35,740 bases of DNA from Deltaproteobacteria bacterium GWF2_42_12. Its GTDB lineage: Bacteria > Desulfobacterota > GWC2-55-46 > UBA9637. Numbering within the stretch: position 1 is the first letter of the stretch; each line of letters begins with the position of its first letter. Below are positions 9,497 through 19,806 of this stretch, one piece after another. Location of the stretch: assembly GCA_001797665.1 (NCBI GenBank), contig MGQA01000071.1:1-35740 (forward strand), read 5' to 3'. The notes under the pieces are model-generated. The model saw only the letters and a list, made by a program, of their open reading frames with translations. It made no database searches and was not told where the DNA came from. Made by a program: the position numbers and the translations under genes.

Positions 9497-9995
9497 AAAT
9501 CCTTTTAACCTCCTCAGCGCCGGCTTCTTTCAGAACCTCTTCTACGTACCTCAGTTTTTCCTCCTCTGCCCTAACAAGTAAACCAAATCTATCTACGCCA
9601 ATCTTTATGTCATATACCCTTTTCTTATAGTAAGGCAGCCTTGCAAAAAACAGGAAACTGACAAGTGTAGCAAAAACCCCCAAAAGGATTGTTGTTTCAT
9701 AGGCTATCACAACAGTAGGCGTGACAGACCAGACGGGTTTCCCAAATCTGGGGAGAATATAAAGGGCTGCAGTGCCGAAGGCGAGAGTGGTTCCAAAGAA
9801 AAACCCTGTCAGGCTGCCAAAGAACGTAAAAAATTTAATTGGGTTCTTCTTCTCTCCCAAGACGTGATCTACTTCATGGACAATAGGTATCGGCGAGAAG
9901 ATTGTGATATTCCTGTAGCCAGCCTGCTTTAATCTCGCAGCGGCTCCAAGAAGTCTGTCTGCATATGGAAAGAAACCTAAAACGCTATGATTCAT
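9486..9995 (-). CDS. actD: Alternative complex III subunit ActD
   Basis: Two TM helices; PIPIVHEVDHVLGEKKNPIKFFTFFGSLTGFFFG typical of ActD; gene order. Confidence 0.87.
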   Translation of the reverse strand: MNHSVLGFFPYADRLLGAAARLKQAGYRNITIFSPIPIVHEVDHVLGEKKNPIKFFTFFGSLTGFFFGTTLAFGTAALYILPRFGKPVWSVTPTVVIAYETTILLGVFATLVSFLFFARLPYYKKRVYDIKIGVDRFGLLVRAEEEKLRYVEEVLKEAGAEEVKRIYED

Positions 9996-9996
9996 C

Positions 9997-11328
9997 TTAG
10001 TGCCCTTTCTTTTCCATCGGAATACCTATGTCTTCTTTAATTTCATAAATGGAAAAACTCGGCCACAGTTTTACAAATAATAAAAAAAGAAGGGTGAAGA
10101 ATAAGAAAGTGCCCACGGTCAGGGATATCTCCACCCATGATGGAAAGTAATCCCTCCACATATTAGGCAAAAACTTTCGCGGCAGAGAGGTAGAGATAAT
10201 GAGGTATCTCTCTATCCACATCCCTATATTGATGCCAATTGAGATAAGTAGCGCAGCCACTATAGATACCCTTACTTTTCTGAAGACGAAGAGGAGCGGG
10301 AAAAAGGTGTTACATGCAATCATGAGCCAGAATAGATAGGCAAAAGGAGTCGTAAACATTCTGTATGACAGACTCTCCAGCTCATAGGATGTGCCAGTAT
10401 ACCAGCCGGTAAAAACCTCTGTTATATTTACATATGTCCATAACAAAGACATCACTACCAGCAGGATTCCAAGCTTATCAAAATGCACATGTGTTATGTA
10501 TTTTTCAAACTTGATGGCCTTCCTTAGCAGTATCATAAGCGTGACTATCCCGGCAGAGCCTGAATATATAGCGCCTATGACAAAGTAAGGGGCGAATATG
10601 GTTTTGTTCAGCCCAGGAATCTTTGATGAGGCAAAGTCCCATGACACGATACTGTGAACAGATACAGCCAATGGTATGATAAAGACCGCAAAGAATGTAT
10701 ATGCCTTTTGGAGGAGATCCCACTCCCTGTCTGTCCCCCGCCACCCCAGGGCAAGGGCTCCATATAAACTTTTCCTCCACCCTGCAACCCTATCCCTGAC
10801 CGCAGCCAGATCTGGTATAGAACCAAAATAGAGAAAGATAAAACTTGCCGTGGCATACGTGCCTATGGCAAAGACATCAAACATCAGTGGAGACTTGAAG
10901 TTTGTCCATAGCTCTCTCTGGTTGGGATAAGGGAATGTCCAGTACCAGTTCCAAGGCCTCCCCATATGGACGAACACCATAGTAGCGGCTGTTACAACAG
11001 AAAAGAAAGTCATTGCCTCAGCGCTTCTATATATAGACCTCCTCCATGGGGTTTGGGTAATAAATAAAATAGCTGACAGAAGGGTCCCAGAGTGACTTAT
11101 ACCTATCCAGAATACAAAGTTTGTAAGATATACCCCCCAGTAGGCAGGGCTATGTAGTCCCGTAACCCCCTGACCTGTATATATCTGATATACCCATGGA
11201 AGACCGAACGTAATCACAATACCCACCAAACATAAAGATAGAGCGATATAATAACTACGGCCAGTCTCGGTCATAGTCCTTACTACATCATCATTCACTT
11301 CTCTGTAAGATATATTACTCATGTCCAA
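9997..11328 (-). CDS. actC: Alternative complex III NrfD-like subunit ActC
   Basis: Polytopic; GISHSGTLLSAILFITQTPWRRSIYRSAEAMTFF, FVHMGRPWNWYWTFPYPNQRELW. Confidence 0.9.
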   Translation of the reverse strand: MDMSNISYREVNDDVVRTMTETGRSYYIALSLCLVGIVITFGLPWVYQIYTGQGVTGLHSPAYWGVYLTNFVFWIGISHSGTLLSAILFITQTPWRRSIYRSAEAMTFFSVVTAATMVFVHMGRPWNWYWTFPYPNQRELWTNFKSPLMFDVFAIGTYATASFIFLYFGSIPDLAAVRDRVAGWRKSLYGALALGWRGTDREWDLLQKAYTFFAVFIIPLAVSVHSIVSWDFASSKIPGLNKTIFAPYFVIGAIYSGSAGIVTLMILLRKAIKFEKYITHVHFDKLGILLVVMSLLWTYVNITEVFTGWYTGTSYELESLSYRMFTTPFAYLFWLMIACNTFFPLLFVFRKVRVSIVAALLISIGINIGMWIERYLIISTSLPRKFLPNMWRDYFPSWVEISLTVGTFLFFTLLFLLFVKLWPSFSIYEIKEDIGIPMEKKGH

Positions 11329-12169
11329 TGGTTGAACTTCCTTTCATTACCCTTTTCAAGTATATTATGGTGGGAGCAGCATTAAGGTCTTCCAAGAGTC
11401 TGTATGCCCTGGGATTTTTTGATATCTTAGCGAGCTTACTTCCTGATTCCCTTAAGTAATAAGGTTCAGCTGGTAGCCCAGCTAATTTAGATACCTGGCT
11501 ATTGGGATCATTCAAGTCGCCAAATGTAAGCGCCTTTGATGGGCATGACTGGACACACGCAGGAATTACCTCTCCATCCCTCACCTTTCTATTTTCATCC
11601 TTTGCCCTGTCCTTTGCAGCAACGATTCTCTGGATACAGAATGTACATTTTTCCATTACCCCCATTGTCCTTACAGTCACATCTGGATTTAACTGTTCAT
11701 CAAGGGGTGATTCAAACGACCCCTTATCCTTATAAGTAAACCAGTTAAAGCGACGCACATCATAAGGACAATATGTCGCACATGTAAATGTCCCCACACA
11801 ACGGTTGTAAACCTGAACATTTAAACCATCCTGATTGTGGTATGTAGCATATACAGGGCAGGCAACCTCGCAAGGGGCTTTATCACAGTGGGCGCAGAAA
11901 ACTGGAATAAACTTGACTTTGACATCAGGATATTCTCCCTCCACATATCTTTCAATCCTCATCCAATTTAGCACCCTTCCTTTACCGGATTCTTCTTCAC
12001 CTACAACAGGCGTATTGTTTTCGGCCTGACATGCGGTAACGCACGCCCCACAGCCTGTGCATCTGTCCAGGTCTACCACCATAGCCCACCAGTAATCATA
12101 CCTCTTATAGTAGCCAGGCTCCCTATATATCTTAAACCTTTCCAGTAGTCTATCTAAAAACCCAGCCAC
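11315..12169 (-). CDS. actB2: Alternative complex III iron-sulfur subunit ActB2
   Basis: FeS motifs CTGCGACVTACQ, CAHCDKAPCEVACP, CVGTFTCATYCP, CTFCIQR..CVQSCP; directly follows ActB1 as a separate ORF. Confidence 0.87.
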   Translation of the reverse strand: MAGFLDRLLERFKIYREPGYYKRYDYWWAMVVDLDRCTGCGACVTACQAENNTPVVGEEESGKGRVLNWMRIERYVEGEYPDVKVKFIPVFCAHCDKAPCEVACPVYATYHNQDGLNVQVYNRCVGTFTCATYCPYDVRRFNWFTYKDKGSFESPLDEQLNPDVTVRTMGVMEKCTFCIQRIVAAKDRAKDENRKVRDGEVIPACVQSCPSKALTFGDLNDPNSQVSKLAGLPAEPYYLRESGSKLAKISKNPRAYRLLEDLNAAPTIIYLKRVMKGSSTIGHE

Positions 12170-14416
12170 CTATCCCTCCTTCACCTGAAATTCTTCTGGG
12201 GTGATGGTCTGAACAATATCCCTGCCCAACTCCTTTGTCCACCCTGCCATCTTTACCAATCTTCCGGGACTATTAGTCTTTGTAATCTTAACCTTTGTAG
12301 AATTATGAGATACAGCGCCTGTCCTCTCGTCTACTTTAAATGGTAATAGGTCAAGGGGATTGGCGCCCCTGCCTTCAGCATACTTACCGTAGAATTTGTG
12401 TCCCTGGCCAATAGGAATACTTATAGTATCTGGTCTTTGACCTGCATATAGGCAAACTGGAGCATATATCTTGCCAAAAGGTGATTCCACTTCTATCACA
12501 TCCCCCTCTTTTATCCCCATAGTTGTTGCTCTTTCAGGGTTCATCTCTATCCATGTCCCCCATACCACTGATGTCATAGCATCGGGTAACTCCTGGAGCC
12601 ATGGAAGATTTGCGCCCCTCCCATCCATGTAACTGGAATGGGGGTAAAGGGTAAGGTAAAATGGGTAATCTTTATCATCCCCGTCAAAGCTGGCAGGACC
12701 TTTAGGCAGATATGGAGTTATTTTATTCACCGATATATAGACTTTTTTCCCTGCCTGTGATTCCTCTTTCCACCAACCACCCTTTGATAGGAGATTATTC
12801 CAAAACTCTTCAAAGGTTGTTTCCCTAATCTCTTTCATATCTTTATGCTTGTTATATACCATCTTCCAGGAGGCCTGTAGATATGCGCCAAAGTCTGTCC
12901 ATGGTATCTCTTTCTGAAAAACCCCTGCTAAATTTCTGGCAAGGTGGATGAATATATCGCCTACGCTTTTCGTATTAAATACAGGATTGACTGCTGGTTG
13001 CATTATTGTAGCCACAGGATAACCCACTGATGGTTCTGTGAAATTATCGCCCCAATCTTCAAGATACGTATGCGTGGGAAGTATAAGGTCAGATAGAAGT
13101 GTGGTCTCATCCATAAAACTGGACAGACTAACTATAAGCGGGATATTCTTTAATTGTCCTTCAACCTTCACAGCCCCTGGCGTAGTGAAGACCGGGTTTG
13201 TATCATATAGGATAAGGGTCTTTATTTTCCCCTTTGATGCATCCTGCATAAGGCTATTTACTGGAATAAATGAGCTTTTTTCTATATCCCGATTTGGGAT
13301 AATCCCGCCGCTAATCCCTATATTATTGCCTGCTAAATAATTGAGTATATTAATAGCTACAAGGTTTGATACCCCATTCTCATATGATGATACATTTTCA
13401 CCCCCAATGGCAAGGCTCGGTTTTGTTTTAGAAAACTCCCTCGCTATACCAATAATCCTCTCCTCTGCCACCTCAGTTACCTTTGCCACATCCCGTGGAG
13501 TAAATCTCTCCAGGGCAGCCAGCCATTTCCCTCTATCCTCGCCTTTATAGTAACCTCCCTCAACGATTTCATAAGCTATAGCAAGGGCAAGAAGCCCTTC
13601 TGTCCCTGGTTTCACAGCAACCCACTCATCGGCATTGGCTCCTGTAAGGGAAAGTCGCGGCTCTACCTGAATCACCTTACCCCTCAAACCCGGCCGTCCC
13701 TGCCTCATATGACCATAGGCGTAGCTATAATTTACAGGGGATATCCATGTGGTCAGGAAATCAGCGCCAAAGGATAGCAAGAGATTGGTATTTTCTATAT
13801 CATAATGAGGCAGGCTGTTTTGACCAAATGTGATATTATTCGCAAAACGGAGATTTTCGTAATTAATAAGCTCATAGGCAAAGTATTTGGATGAGCCGTA
13901 GGCATTCATGAAATTTTTAAGCAGTAACTTAAGATGTCCACTTATAGGCGAAGTGAGAAGATAAAGGCCATCACCCTCACCCCTGTCACGAAGTTCTTTC
14001 AGATTTTTGGACAGTATGGTAAGTCCTTCTTCCCACGTGATTTCTTGAAACTCCCCCTTTCCCCTCTCGCCAATGCGCCGCAGCGGGTTCTTAATCCTTC
14101 CGGGATTATAGAGAACCTGCAACCCTGCCTGTCCCCTGGCGCAAAGACCGCCTTTACTAATTGGATGGATGGGATTCCCCTCGATTTTCTTTGCCCTTCC
14201 TTCCATAACCTTGACAACTATCCCGCAACCGGCCCCGCACTGCCGGCATACACTCGCATACCAGTTGGCCACGCCTGGTATTATATCTTCAGGCGGAATA
14301 AGATAAGGTATGAGCCTGGCAGGGTTGGGCGCGTTTAACTCAGCAAGGGCAAAGCCTGCTGCCGCGCCAGCGCTGCCTATTCCTACAACTCTTAGAAAAT
14401 CCCTTCTGTTTAGCAT
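12170..14416 (-). CDS. actB1: Alternative complex III molybdopterin-oxidoreductase-like subunit ActB1
   Basis: Tat motif NRRDFLRVVG; CRQCGAGCGIVVKVMEGRAKKIEGNP..GGLCARGQAG; molybdopterin oxidoreductase-like fold motifs. Confidence 0.88.
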   Translation of the reverse strand: MLNRRDFLRVVGIGSAGAAAGFALAELNAPNPARLIPYLIPPEDIIPGVANWYASVCRQCGAGCGIVVKVMEGRAKKIEGNPIHPISKGGLCARGQAGLQVLYNPGRIKNPLRRIGERGKGEFQEITWEEGLTILSKNLKELRDRGEGDGLYLLTSPISGHLKLLLKNFMNAYGSSKYFAYELINYENLRFANNITFGQNSLPHYDIENTNLLLSFGADFLTTWISPVNYSYAYGHMRQGRPGLRGKVIQVEPRLSLTGANADEWVAVKPGTEGLLALAIAYEIVEGGYYKGEDRGKWLAALERFTPRDVAKVTEVAEERIIGIAREFSKTKPSLAIGGENVSSYENGVSNLVAINILNYLAGNNIGISGGIIPNRDIEKSSFIPVNSLMQDASKGKIKTLILYDTNPVFTTPGAVKVEGQLKNIPLIVSLSSFMDETTLLSDLILPTHTYLEDWGDNFTEPSVGYPVATIMQPAVNPVFNTKSVGDIFIHLARNLAGVFQKEIPWTDFGAYLQASWKMVYNKHKDMKEIRETTFEEFWNNLLSKGGWWKEESQAGKKVYISVNKITPYLPKGPASFDGDDKDYPFYLTLYPHSSYMDGRGANLPWLQELPDAMTSVVWGTWIEMNPERATTMGIKEGDVIEVESPFGKIYAPVCLYAGQRPDTISIPIGQGHKFYGKYAEGRGANPLDLLPFKVDERTGAVSHNSTKVKITKTNSPGRLVKMAGWTKELGRDIVQTITPEEFQVKEG

Positions 14417-14427
14417 CCTATATATAC

Positions 14428-14988
14428 CTATTTATGGCATGTCCAGCAATCAGTGCCATTCCTTACCGGGCCTCCTATAAATTCTTTTGCCCCGTTTTTA
14501 TGACAGTCAAGACACCACCCCATCTTTAGAGGAGAAACTCTTAGAAATGGGACACCAAAGATAACAGTCTGGCGCGTAATTCTATCCATCTTTGCCACAT
14601 CCCCATGGCACCTCTGGCAAGGCACCGATGCCTTTACATGTCTTTTATGGGAAAAATAAACATAATCAGGAAGGTTATACACCTTGATCCATGGGATGGG
14701 TTCCTTCTTTTCCCAGTAAGAGACAACCTTCTGTATCTCCGGAGAATCGGTCTTGATTATCTTATGACACCCCATGCACTTCTGCACACTGGGAACCCCG
14801 GATATAGTAGATTTATCTGCGTAGATATGACAGTACAGACAGGGGATACTGTTATCAGCCGCATGGACTTTATGACTGAAATTTATGGGCTGTTCAGGGG
14901 CCCTATCAGAAAAGTAGATGAGATTTATATTATAACCTATTGTAAATGTTATAATTGCCACTGTGAGATATAAAAGAAATCTTTTCAT
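14428..14988 (-). CDS. actA: Alternative complex III pentaheme cytochrome c subunit ActA
   Basis: Five CxxCH motifs (CLYCH, CMGCH, CQRCH, CLDCH, CWTCH), N-terminal TM anchor, first gene of the act operon. Confidence 0.9.
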   Translation of the reverse strand: MKRFLLYLTVAIITFTIGYNINLIYFSDRAPEQPINFSHKVHAADNSIPCLYCHIYADKSTISGVPSVQKCMGCHKIIKTDSPEIQKVVSYWEKKEPIPWIKVYNLPDYVYFSHKRHVKASVPCQRCHGDVAKMDRITRQTVIFGVPFLRVSPLKMGWCLDCHKNGAKEFIGGPVRNGTDCWTCHK

Positions 14989-15211
14989 TGCAATTTCAAA
15001 GCTCTTTATTCAAATTTCCTATTATCTCGCCTAAAAAATATAAACGCATTAAATAAATTTCTTTATTCCCAAAAATAGACTTTGATTTTTGGGGAAACTG
15101 CCCCCGATTGATTCTATCGGGGGCTGCCAGACGAGGCGGAAGCCATTTTTGCGATGAGCCCTCCCCCTTTATCCCCCTTTTCTGGGGACAGATTTGAAAT
15201 CTGTCCCCACA

Positions 15212-15320
15212 GGGGGACAGGGGGAGGATACGGTGAAGAGCAAAAATGCGCCGACAACGAAGTATGGCAGGCAAATCGCCAGTTTGTAAAATAGCGAGGT
15301 TTTTAATCGCTATTTTACGG
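15212..15320 (+). repeat. Dispersed repeat copy A with a 12-bp stem-loop
   Basis: Near-identical to the reverse complement of 35555-35662; contains gtaaaatagcga (15286-15297) / tcgctattttac (15307-15318). Confidence 0.85.
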
Positions 15321-15696
15321 TTATTGCATTTGTATTAGCTAACAACTATACTCCGAAATATTTTATACTGTCATCGTTACCATAAGAGCAGAGGCTAAGA
15401 ACGGAGCAATTTAGAAAGATAGAAGATATACTAAATTCATGCTGGAGTTTGCCCCTGAGAAATATAGACAGGAATAACAACCTCGAGGCGTAAAAATATT
15501 CTGTCTCCCTTCACATTGTCATATACTGCCAAAGGAAAAACTATCTTGGACAAGTGTGGTGTCCTTATTTAGCAAATATTTTTAATGTCGTCAAGAAAAA
15601 TATATACATCAAGCAGAAGCTGCTAAGGATTGGATAAGACGGGTAATACTTTAACGAAGAATATTTAAACTTTAAATAAGGAGGCTTGTGGCTCCA

Positions 15697-16515
15697 TTAA
15701 TGTCCGAACCGCCTTTGAAATAGTACCGATATGTCTCTTCCCCAGATAAATAGGATGATTATTAGGATAGTCATGCTTTCAAGGACCATCTTCACAATAA
15801 ACGGGTAATCAAGTTTGTATGTCCCTGTTGCATTGTCATATTTATAACAAAAGAGTTTAAGCCTATCTATAAACCCTCCTATTTTTATCTCTTTTTGTTC
15901 TGCTGTCTTATAAATCGCCTCAGAAACAGGTTGCAGGACATCCCGCGGTTTAAAATCAATGCCATAAACATGTTCGTATATCTTGCCTTTAGAATCCACA
16001 ATTGTCAAAAAATTGAGATGGTCAAATCCTCCTTCTATCTTCTTGTAATAAAATCCGAGGTTATTTGTTAATCTTTCTATCGTCTCTCTATCGGCTGTTG
16101 CAAATCGCCAGTTTTTAACATCAGCAGTAAAGTTAGCCCCATATTCCTTCATCCTCTGCGGCGTATCATTTTCTACATCAAAACCGATTGTTATCACACT
16201 AAACTTATCGCCAAAATCCTTGTCAGCCTCTTGAATTGCATTACCAAGATTCGCTGTTATAGTTGGACATATATGGCCGCAACTCGTATAAATAAAACTT
16301 ATGACAAGTGGCTTGCCAACTGCAAACTCCCTAAGGCTAAAATTCTTGCCATCCTGATCAATAAGTGTGTAATCACCAACTTCCTTTCCGATTGCGTCAT
16401 TTGAGAGCTTAAGCGCCTTGGAAGCCTCTTGCTCAGATACTGAGGCAAGCGAGTTCGAGTAAAAAAAGGCAAGAGATATTACAACAAATAAAAATAATTT
16501 CTTTAGAATTTTCAT
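15697..16515 (-). CDS. SCO1/SenC/PrrC-family copper chaperone with extra C-terminal TM helix
   Basis: SFIYTSCGHICPT copper motif, DHLNFLTIVDSKG; start MKILKKL at 16515 just after the cyoE stop. Confidence 0.88.
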   Translation of the reverse strand: MKILKKLFLFVVISLAFFYSNSLASVSEQEASKALKLSNDAIGKEVGDYTLIDQDGKNFSLREFAVGKPLVISFIYTSCGHICPTITANLGNAIQEADKDFGDKFSVITIGFDVENDTPQRMKEYGANFTADVKNWRFATADRETIERLTNNLGFYYKKIEGGFDHLNFLTIVDSKGKIYEHVYGIDFKPRDVLQPVSEAIYKTAEQKEIKIGGFIDRLKLFCYKYDNATGTYKLDYPFIVKMVLESMTILIIILFIWGRDISVLFQRRFGH

Positions 16516-16522
16516 AAGCCCA

Positions 16523-17389
16523 TTATCGAACAATGACATCAACAATAACAGCCAAGAATAGCACGCCAAGATAGACCATAGATGCCTTGAAGTTTTTCCA
16601 TGCAATCTCTTTTGATGTGTTTGACAGCAACTGAATATTCCTTATGATGAAGAACGCACCAAGCCCTATGGCCGTCACAGTATAAAATATACCCAGGTAG
16701 CCAAAGTAGGAAGGAAGAAGAGAGGATATAACCAGAAGTATTGTGTTTAACAAAATATAACGGGCGGTCTTTGAATCCCCTATTACAACAGGAAGCATTG
16801 GAATGCCTGCCTTTGCATATTCTTCCCTGTGGACTATGGCAAAGCTCCAGAAATGGGACGGTGTCCAGAAAAACATTGTCACTGCTAACAAAACAGGCGT
16901 CATACAAAACTCCGGCGTAGCAGATGCCCCTCCAGCGAGTACAGCAAAGCTTCCTGCAAGCCCTCCGATTATTATGTTTAACCAACTCTTTCTCTTAAGC
17001 CATACAGTGTAAACCACTGCATATACCAAAGCTCCAAGAAACAGGTGCAGGCTTACCATATAGTTAAGGGCATTAAACGAGACAAATATAGCGGCAATAA
17101 AAAGAATGGCTGCCACGAACAGGGGCTTTCTTGAGTTATCGATACTCCCTGAGGGTATCGGCCTCTTTTGCGTCCGTTTCATGACAGCATCTATGTCCAT
17201 GTCAAAGTAGTGATTGAAGGCACTTGCAGCAGATGAGGCCATCATTGTAGCAAGAATTAAAAATGCAACATTGCTTATAGAAACACTATCTGATGATGTG
17301 GCAATAAGACCAACAACGGCACTAAAGGTGATTAACGAACAAATCCTGAATTTAAAAAGAGGGAAATAATGTTTTAGACTTATCTGCAT
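16523..17389 (-). CDS. cyoE: Protoheme IX farnesyltransferase (heme O synthase)
   Basis: SAFNHYFDMDIDAVMKRTQKRPIPSG prenyltransferase motif; polytopic UbiA-type protein. Confidence 0.93.
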   Translation of the reverse strand: MQISLKHYFPLFKFRICSLITFSAVVGLIATSSDSVSISNVAFLILATMMASSAASAFNHYFDMDIDAVMKRTQKRPIPSGSIDNSRKPLFVAAILFIAAIFVSFNALNYMVSLHLFLGALVYAVVYTVWLKRKSWLNIIIGGLAGSFAVLAGGASATPEFCMTPVLLAVTMFFWTPSHFWSFAIVHREEYAKAGIPMLPVVIGDSKTARYILLNTILLVISSLLPSYFGYLGIFYTVTAIGLGAFFIIRNIQLLSNTSKEIAWKNFKASMVYLGVLFLAVIVDVIVR

Positions 17390-17506
17390 GAGTTTCCTCC
17401 TTTTTGAAGTATTAAGTTATTATTTTATTAGTAACAACCTTCTTTAAATAGCTCGTTTTCTTTATCATAAGCATATGTATAAGTAAAGCTATTTCTACTA
17501 ATCTTG

Positions 17507-18982
17507 CTACCAGGATTTATTCTCTTGAAAAGACTTTTTAACAGGGTCGGCAACCGGAAAAACCCTTTGGGGCCCAATAAGAGACAGAATAGAATTTACA
17601 ACAAATATAATGCCGCCTGTGATAGCTATGAGGCCACCGATACCAACAATAGACATACCTATGATCTTGGCAATATCATCAAGATTCTGGGCAGCGCCAA
17701 AGGTCTTTCGCTGTACACCATGAGAGCCTGCTATGAACATGCCTATCACAAAAAGTGTCTGACCAATACCATAAACATATGGTTGCATCCTTGCCAGCCT
17801 CGCACTGTAAATATCCCTCTTTAAAGTATAAATCATGTGGTTTGTAAGCCCCATAAATGACAGGGTAACTCCGCCTATTACACCGTGATAATGGGAAGGT
17901 ATCTTTGTATTAGAACCATATATCATCAGCGAAATAAAACCACCAAAGACAAAAATCGCCATAGATATGACAAGGGATGAAAATGCCGGTTCTGCCCATG
18001 GAAGACCTTTGATTTTTGATAAGAGTTTATTGCCTCCGCTTGAGCTCATTATCAGGATTAAAAGTGCTATTGCAAAAATACCTGTAGATGGCCCAAGACC
18101 ATACTGCATAAGTGATGTAAAGGTATCTTTATATTCCTGACTGGCAGTGTCATAAATAAAATAAATGAAAGGGGCAGGAATGACAAATAAGAGGTAAAAT
18201 AAATAAAGCGCCTTTGCATACATGTCTTTTATTGGAAATTTTTTAAATACAAGATTTGCCGAAAAAAGCCATACAGTAACCATTGCGATGGTATTTGCAA
18301 ACTGGAGAATATGTCCACCCCCCCAGAAGAGTGTCTCAAAGTCCAGCAATACCTTCCTCGAAGGCGCAAATATCTGAAAATAGTAGGAAAGCCCAAAACA
18401 GATAAATGCAATTGCAACTGCCATACCAGACATTGCCATCCCAAATGTTATTAAGGGAACAGGGCCGCTATATGTCCGTTCTTTAAATGCCTTCCTTATT
18501 GTCAGAAAGGTGTTTAAGAGGGTAATGGCAATGCCGGCAGCCAGTATCAGGAGTCCGGTATAAAAGAGAGGATGCGTCAATACAGGGATATAATTGATAA
18601 ATAAAGGGATACCGAGACCAAAGATTGCAGCAATTACTATAAATACTGTGCCAGCCACAGAGAGCCAGAAACCAGACCACGCCACTGCTCTGCTAAAGAT
18701 TCTAACACCAAGAAACTCTGTGCTGGTGAATGTCCACAGCACGCCTTCAAAAGCCAGAAACCATATTACAACTGACAGGATGACATGCCCGACAAGCGCA
18801 ATGCGGATGTAGTCCTTTCCAGGAAGGATGTCCTGAATAACCGGCGTGCGGGCCATAGCCACGAGGAATGCAAATATACCCGCAAATATAAGGGAGGATA
18901 CGGCAAAGAAAAGCCATGCATAAATAAGATTATTACTCCTCTCATTACTCTTTTGTTGATTGACGAACTCCATAGGATACAC
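17507..18982 (-). CDS. Heme-copper oxidase/NOR superfamily subunit I homologue lacking CuB His-His
   Basis: About 12 TM; helix II LVGHVILSV, helix VI FWGGGHILQFANTIAMVTVW, helix X HYHGVIGGVTLSFMGL; HH dyad absent by ungapped alignment to the 26261-27796 product. Confidence 0.8.
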   Translation of the reverse strand: MYPMEFVNQQKSNERSNNLIYAWLFFAVSSLIFAGIFAFLVAMARTPVIQDILPGKDYIRIALVGHVILSVVIWFLAFEGVLWTFTSTEFLGVRIFSRAVAWSGFWLSVAGTVFIVIAAIFGLGIPLFINYIPVLTHPLFYTGLLILAAGIAITLLNTFLTIRKAFKERTYSGPVPLITFGMAMSGMAVAIAFICFGLSYYFQIFAPSRKVLLDFETLFWGGGHILQFANTIAMVTVWLFSANLVFKKFPIKDMYAKALYLFYLLFVIPAPFIYFIYDTASQEYKDTFTSLMQYGLGPSTGIFAIALLILIMSSSGGNKLLSKIKGLPWAEPAFSSLVISMAIFVFGGFISLMIYGSNTKIPSHYHGVIGGVTLSFMGLTNHMIYTLKRDIYSARLARMQPYVYGIGQTLFVIGMFIAGSHGVQRKTFGAAQNLDDIAKIIGMSIVGIGGLIAITGGIIFVVNSILSLIGPQRVFPVADPVKKSFQENKSW

Positions 18983-19120
18983 TTTATCAGGGCAGGGGCT
19001 TAGGCTATGGGGATAGGCTATGGGCTATGGGTTATCCCCATCGCTTTTTGCCTATCACTTTTCGCCTATATTTACCGAAGCTTCCAGATGCTATCTAAGT
19101 ATTTGAAATTTAAAACATAT

Positions 19121-19180
19121 ACAGACCAACATGGAAATTGGTTTTAATTTACCCTTATGTATATGTGATGTCAAGTTTTT
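19121..19180 (-). promoter_or_regulatory. Promoter region of the CuB-less HCO operon, shared with 28890-28949
   Basis: Minus strand TTGACA (19174-19169), 17 nt, TAAATT (19151-19146), plus conserved downstream AATTAAAnCCAATTTC..GGTCT. Confidence 0.55.
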
Positions 19181-19347
19181 TAATCTGTGCAAAGCCAAAA
19201 TAGAAAAATCCAGTTTTATACCATAGCCTTTCTTAGTTGTTTCGTCATACTTTATTTGGCTTGCTTAAATTCCATAATTGTAGTAATCTTTGCAATCGAT
19301 TAAATGAAATTACTTTCATTATTAAACTAACAGAGGAGGTTTTATAA

Positions 19348-19806
19348 GTGGATAGGAAAAAGAAGATATACCTTCAATATGGGGCTATTTTCATATTCAT
19401 TATGGTCTTCGGCATCATAAACTTTTTAGTCAAGACACCGGAGGTATGGCGCAGTAGTATGCCCAAATACAAGTATGCAACAATTCCTCCAAAAGACCTC
19501 ATGGATTTGATGAGCCGAAATACTGAACTTATAATTGTTGATGCAAGGGCTACAGATGATTTTAAAAATGGCTATATAAAAGGGGCTACAAACTTCCCCT
19601 ATATAAACCTTAAGAAGATGGAAAAGGCATTAAAAAAAGACAGGGAAAAAATAATTGTCATATATTGTAAGGATGGCAAAATTTCAAAAGAGATCAGCGA
19701 TGTTCTTTCAAATCTCGGTTTTAGCAATATCAAGAATCTTGATGGCGGTATAAATGGCTGGATAGCAGCGGGTGGAGAAATTGTTACTACTGGTAGCATA
19801 AAATAG
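19348..19806 (+). CDS. Membrane-anchored rhodanese-like protein
   Basis: N-terminal TM; LIIVDARATDDFKNGYIKGATNFPY, IVIYCKDGKISKE, NLDGGINGWIAAG; GTG start with gaggaggt RBS. Confidence 0.88.
   Translation: MDRKKKIYLQYGAIFIFIMVFGIINFLVKTPEVWRSSMPKYKYATIPPKDLMDLMSRNTELIIVDARATDDFKNGYIKGATNFPYINLKKMEKALKKDREKIIVIYCKDGKISKEISDVLSNLGFSNIKNLDGGINGWIAAGGEIVTTGSIK

Noticed and set aside
14996-15274. 92-aa minus-strand ORF
   Set aside because: Overlaps the dispersed repeat and G/C-rich inverted repeats; low-complexity translation without recognisable domain.
15330-15690. Possible transposase remnant upstream of the ACIII operon
   Set aside because: Short ORF fragments could be read in several frames but no transposase motif could be supported by eye.
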